This document shows positions 60,643 through 64,000 of a stretch of DNA of 64,000 nt, one piece after another. The stretch covers positions 248,001 through 312,000 of the forward strand of contig NZ_JADPRT010000003.1 of assembly GCF_015690355.1 (NCBI RefSeq), in the 5' to 3' direction. The notes beneath the pieces are model-generated. The model was given only the letters and a program-made list of their open reading frames with translations, was not told where the DNA came from and did no database searches. Source of the stretch: Streptacidiphilus fuscans. Its GTDB lineage: Bacteria > Actinomycetota > Actinomycetes > Streptomycetales > Streptomycetaceae. Numbering within the stretch: position 1 is the first letter of the stretch; every line of letters starts with the position of its first letter. The translations under genes were made by a program, and so were the position numbers.

Positions 60643-61939
60643 GGTCGGCTGACATTGCGTCGAGCTGACGGTCAGTCATCCCCCGCTCCTGTGTGGGACG
60701 AGCCGCCGACCGCCGGGCCCCGATGAGGGTCGACACGGCGCAAGCCGCGCACGCGAGCAGCGGGACCAGCGCCGCCACGGCGAAGACGGCACGCGGGCCG
60801 TCCTGGCCGATCACCATGCCTGCCGCGCTCGTGCCGAGGGCGACACCAAGGTTGAAGGCGGTGTTGATCCAGGCGCTGCTCTCGGCCGTGTCGACCAGTA
60901 GATAGGCGGTGATCAGCGTCGCGTCGGTGACCGCGCCGGCGGCCAGCAGCGTCGGCGCGGCCGAGGCCGGGGCGAACCAGAGCAGCGGGAGCAGGTACAC
61001 CACGCCACCGACCGCTCCCAGCACGGCCATTCGGGTGCGCGGCGAACGACGCCAGGTAAGGCGGCCGTAGACCAGGCCGCCCAGCACGCCACCGACGGAG
61101 AAGCCCGCCAGCAGCGGCCCGGCCACGGACGCGCCCCAGCCGGCCACGGCCGCCAACTCGGCCATCGACCCGGCCGCGCCGACCGCCGCGACCGCGCCGA
61201 GCAGCACCAGGAACCCGCCGGACCGGAGCGGCGAGCGGCGCTTCGCTCCGCTGCTCCTCGCCTCCGTGCGCGCGGCGTCCGACGGTGTCGGCAACGCGGG
61301 CGGCGTCGGCGCGGGCGCGGCCGTGCGGGCCAGGACCGGGGCCAGGGAGCTGAAGCCGAGCACGACGATCGCGGCGACGACGGCCAGCGCCACACCCGGC
61401 GAGGTCACCGCGATCAACGCGCCACCGAGCAGCGGGCCGACGGAGAAGACCGTCGACTCGGCGACGGCGTCCAGGCTCAGTGCGGCCTGCCGCTGAGCCT
61501 CGCCGTCGGCGAGGGCGCCCCAACGGGCCCGCAGCAGCGGGCCGACCGGGGGCGGCAGGATCCCGGCGACGACGGCGAGCACGGGCGCGGCGGCCTCCGT
61601 CACCGGCCCGCGAGCGCCGCCCGCCGCCAGCAGGGCGAGCGCGGCGATCAGCGCGAGGACGACGGCGAACGCCACGGCCAGCAGCCGCAGAGTGGCGGGC
61701 CTGCGCTCGGCCAGCCGGGCCCGCCAGGGGCCGAGCACGGCGCTGAGCAGCCCGTAGACGCCGACGGAGGTTCCGGCGGCCCCGAAGGAGCCGACGGCCT
61801 CACGCAGTGCGAGGAGCAGCGGAAGGGAGATGAGTCCGTAGGGAAGCCGGGCGAGTGCTCCGGCGAGCGCCAGGCCGCGGGCATGCGGCAGCGCAAGGAC
61901 GGCACGGTACGACGCGCCGCCCTGGACAGGGCGTGACAT
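60635..61939 (-). CDS. MFS transporter
   Basis: A 434-residue membrane protein with about 12 helices and a central polar loop near residues 205-240. ATG at 61939 has GGAG 7 nt upstream. It starts HARGLALAGALARLPYGLISLPLLLALRE (in part), a form seen in streptomycete exporters of unknown substrate. It forms a convergent pair with the phosphatase-like gene, and all three genes including the AsnC regulator may be one functional unit. Confidence 0.85.
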   Translation of the reverse strand: MSRPVQGGASYRAVLALPHARGLALAGALARLPYGLISLPLLLALREAVGSFGAAGTSVGVYGLLSAVLGPWRARLAERRPATLRLLAVAFAVVLALIAALALLAAGGARGPVTEAAAPVLAVVAGILPPPVGPLLRARWGALADGEAQRQAALSLDAVAESTVFSVGPLLGGALIAVTSPGVALAVVAAIVVLGFSSLAPVLARTAAPAPTPPALPTPSDAARTEARSSGAKRRSPLRSGGFLVLLGAVAAVGAAGSMAELAAVAGWGASVAGPLLAGFSVGGVLGGLVYGRLTWRRSPRTRMAVLGAVGGVVYLLPLLWFAPASAAPTLLAAGAVTDATLITAYLLVDTAESSAWINTAFNLGVALGTSAAGMVIGQDGPRAVFAVAALVPLLACAACAVSTLIGARRSAARPTQERGMTDRQLDAMSADLS

Positions 61940-62173
61940 GGAAGGTCTCCGGTGAGGCACTACGGGACAGGACGTCGGAGCGACGCGGCGTTGCCATGCG
62001 GCACGGCGCTCAATGGCGCACGGCATGGCGATGCGGCACGCGTCGCGCAGCGGCACGCGGCCGAGGACTGCGCGTCAAAGCGTCAGCGCGGTCGGCTCGC
62101 GGCGGCGAGGTCCTGTCAGTGCGGCCCGGAGAGATGCATGGCGCGAGCGTAGCGGCGTCGGACCGTCCGTGGC

Positions 62174-62218
62174 CACACCTTTGCCGACCGCACCTTTGCC
62201 GACCACACTTCTGCCGAC
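62174..62218. repeat. 15-bp tandem array, three copies
   Basis: Units begin at 62174, 62189 and 62204 (CACACCTTTGCCGAC with few changes), 46 bp before the LMF-family start, in the 324-bp divergent gap after the MFS gene start. No other signal is recognised in that gap apart from repeated GCGGCACG words. Confidence 0.8.
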
Positions 62219-62263
62219 AACGCCGCGAGCGCCCGCACCGGCGGACTGCGGCAGAGTGGTGTC

Positions 62264-63688
62264 ATGCACGGTCTGCACGCGCTGGACTGGCTGAACGCCC
62301 CCGGGTACTGGCTGGGTCGGCTGCTGTTCCAGCGCGCGCTGGCCGGGGTGTACCTGGTCGGGTTCCTGGTCGCCGCACGGCAGGGCAAGGCGCTGATCGG
62401 CGAGCACGGGCTGCTGCCCGTGCCGCGCTTCCTGGCGCGCAGGACGTGGCGGGAGGCGCCGAGCCTGTTCCAGTTCGGCTACTCGGACCGGCGCTTCGCG
62501 GCCGTGTCCTGGGGCGGGGCCGCGCTTGCGGTCGCCGTCGCGGCCGGTGCGGCGGACGCCGTGCCGCTCTGGGCGGGGATGCTCTGCTGGGCCGTGCTCT
62601 GGTTGCTGTACCTGTCCATCGTCAACGTCGGGCAGACCTGGTACTCGTTCGGGTGGGAGTCTCTGCTGCTGGAGTCGGGCGCGCTGGCCGTCTTCCTCGG
62701 CAACGGGACCGTCGCGCCGCCGATCACCACGCTGCTGCTGATCCGCTGGATCCTGTTCCGGGTCGAGGTGGGCGCGGGACTGATCAAGCTGCGCGGGGAC
62801 CGCTGCTGGCGCGAGCTGACCTGCCTCTACTACCACCACGAGACCCAGCCGATGCCGGGCCCGTTCAGCTGGTGGTTCCACCGGCTTCCGAAGCCGCTGC
62901 ACCGGGTGGAGGCGGGCGCCAACCACGTGGTGCAACTGGGCGCGCCCGTCGCGCTGTTCCTGCCGCAGCCGGGCGCGACGGTCGCGGCGGGGCTGATCGT
63001 CACGACGCAGCTGTGGCTGGTGCTCTCCGGCAACTTCGCCTGGCTGAACTGGGTGACGATCACCCTCGCGCTGAGCGCGGTCAGCACCGGGGGCGACCGG
63101 GCCTACCCGGCCACGCCGACCTGGTTCGCCGTCCTCGTCCTCGCCTACGGCGCGCTGGTGCTGGTGCTCAGCTACCGCCCGGCCAGGAACCTCCTCTCCT
63201 CACGTCAGGTGATGAACCGCTCCTTCGACTCGCTCCACCTGGTCAACACCTACGGTGCCTTCGGCAGCGTCACCAGGCTGCGCCACGAGGTGGTGCTGGA
63301 GGGCAGCGCCGACGGGCACACCTGGCTGGCCTACGAGTTCAAGGGCAAGCCAGGGGATCCCCGGCGCAGACCCCGGCAGTTCGCGCCGTACCACCTGCGC
63401 CTGGACTGGCTGATGTGGTTCGCCGCGCTCAACCCGGGCTACGCCCGCCCCTGGCTCACTCCGCTGCTGCGCAAACTGCTGGACGGCGACCGGGAGACCC
63501 TGCGGCTGCTGCGCCGCGACGGCAACCCGTTCCCGGACATGCCCCCCGCGCACGTCCGAGCCACGCTCTACCGCTACCGCTTCACCACCCGTGCCGAGCG
63601 GCGGGCCACCGGGGCGTGGTGGCACCGCGAACTCGTCGGCGGGTACCACCGGTCGCTGTCCACGTTCCATTCGAGCACCTGGGACTGA
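62264..63688 (+). CDS. Lipase-maturation-factor (LMF1-like) family membrane protein
   Basis: A 474-residue protein with about eight helices in the first 310 residues and a beta-rich C-terminal domain. Family segments WYSFGWESLLLESGALAVF, VGAGLIKLRGDRCWRELTCLYYHHETQP (in part) and FDSLHLVNTYGAFGSVT, then RLDWLMWFAAL, are clear. Eukaryotic LMF1 helps lipases fold; the bacterial role is unknown. Monocistronic. Confidence 0.88.
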   Translation: MHGLHALDWLNAPGYWLGRLLFQRALAGVYLVGFLVAARQGKALIGEHGLLPVPRFLARRTWREAPSLFQFGYSDRRFAAVSWGGAALAVAVAAGAADAVPLWAGMLCWAVLWLLYLSIVNVGQTWYSFGWESLLLESGALAVFLGNGTVAPPITTLLLIRWILFRVEVGAGLIKLRGDRCWRELTCLYYHHETQPMPGPFSWWFHRLPKPLHRVEAGANHVVQLGAPVALFLPQPGATVAAGLIVTTQLWLVLSGNFAWLNWVTITLALSAVSTGGDRAYPATPTWFAVLVLAYGALVLVLSYRPARNLLSSRQVMNRSFDSLHLVNTYGAFGSVTRLRHEVVLEGSADGHTWLAYEFKGKPGDPRRRPRQFAPYHLRLDWLMWFAALNPGYARPWLTPLLRKLLDGDRETLRLLRRDGNPFPDMPPAHVRATLYRYRFTTRAERRATGAWWHRELVGGYHRSLSTFHSSTWD

Positions 63689-63747
63689 CAATCCACCACT
63701 GACTATCCAGCTCTGTGCAGGAAGCCAGGCCCGTGCCCGTCCGGGCC

Positions 63748-64000
63748 CTACGCGTCCGCCGCCACCAGCGGCCACTGGATCTCGGTGACCCACTGCTCCT
63801 GCGGGCCGCAGGAGTCCAGGTAGAGCTCGCGGCCGAGGACGTCGGCCCGGAGGCCGGAGGACTCGATCCAGCGAGCCAGGGACTGAATGGTCGTCAGCAC
63901 CCGGTCCATGGACCCGCGGTGGACGATGGTCGCGGCCTCCGCGACCGGCGGCAGGTCGACGATCTCCACGCCCGGCACCGAGCCGGGCTCGGCGGAGACG
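63748..64000 (-). CDS. GyrI-like effector-binding domain protein, C-terminal part (runs off right edge)
   Basis: About 84 C-terminal residues of an AraC/MerR-type or stand-alone effector-binding (GyrI-like) protein: PGVEIVDLPPVAEAATIVHRGSM, then a conserved helix and ELYLDSC...WVTEIQWPL. The frame is open to the window edge, so the N-terminus, including any DNA-binding domain, is unseen. TAG stop at 63748-63750. Confidence 0.75.
   Translation of the reverse strand, partial: VSAEPGSVPGVEIVDLPPVAEAATIVHRGSMDRVLTTIQSLARWIESSGLRADVLGRELYLDSCGPQEQWVTEIQWPLVAADA

Overview
The window is actinobacterial, high-GC DNA of the Streptomycetaceae type (Streptomyces, Kitasatospora or Streptacidiphilus). 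The signs are frequent GTG and TTG starts, third codon positions that are nearly all G or C, 1-4 bp stop/start overlaps inside operons, a complex I operon next to futalosine-pathway menaquinone genes, and several streptomycete-type families (DUF2530, DUF2079, PLDc_N/SHOCT, ParB-type cluster regulators). I see no rRNA, tRNA, CRISPR array or intact insertion sequence.

1-11.3 kb (all minus strand) is respiratory. mqnA, mqnC, a small imidazolonepropionase-like protein, menG and a geranylgeranyl-reductase/MenJ-like flavoprotein make and finish menaquinone. nuoA-G (nuoG runs off the left edge) encodes NADH dehydrogenase I, which reduces that quinone. A near-consensus Rex operator lies about 110 bp upstream of nuoA, so NADH/NAD+ sensing probably controls the operon.

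11.5-30.3 kb is mixed housekeeping and accessory: a cold-shock protein, two MFS transporters (one with a MarR regulator, one with a perfect 14-bp palindrome at its start), an RNA cyclic phosphodiesterase, a GNAT enzyme, a DUF222/HNH protein, a sulfatase, a CPA1 antiporter, a DUF202 gene broken by one extra C, decayed gene remnants, a purine permease with DUF2530, a CtpE-like P-type ATPase and a DUF2079 membrane protein. 30.4-40.5 kb carries a giant sacsin-type ATPase, the complete System II cytochrome c maturation set (TlpA/ResA, CcdA, ResB, CcsB), a histidine phosphatase and hemL. 40.6-45.6 kb holds three unknown proteins and a VOC/AraC/VOC/DinB group in which both VOC genes share a 25-bp upstream element.

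45.7-55.6 kb is the most interesting region. It looks like a compact, apparently uncharacterised amino-acid biosynthetic cluster. Coenzyme B12 glutamate mutase (glmS, glmE) would make 3-methylaspartate. A divergent aspartokinase and an aspartate-semialdehyde dehydrogenase could activate and reduce it. A clavaminate-synthase-type Fe(II)/2-oxoglutarate oxygenase could hydroxylate an intermediate. An amino-acid-binding-protein fold without a signal peptide sits translationally coupled between glmE and the exporter gene, and an EamA exporter could release the product. A LysR gene and a ParB/StrR-type regulator gene flank the set, and a gamma-butyrolactone-receptor-like palindrome overlaps the probable promoter of the latter. 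There is no NRPS, PKS or aminotransferase, so a free non-proteinogenic amino acid or antimetabolite is the simplest product guess.

55.7-64 kb returns to ordinary genes: a DUF885 metalloprotein, a secreted transglycosylase-like protein, a double Lrp/AsnC regulator, an inositol-monophosphatase-like protein, an MFS transporter, a lipase-maturation-factor homologue and the C-terminal part of a GyrI-like effector-binding protein cut by the right edge. Short tandem arrays with 15-17 bp periods recur in gaps between genes across the window.
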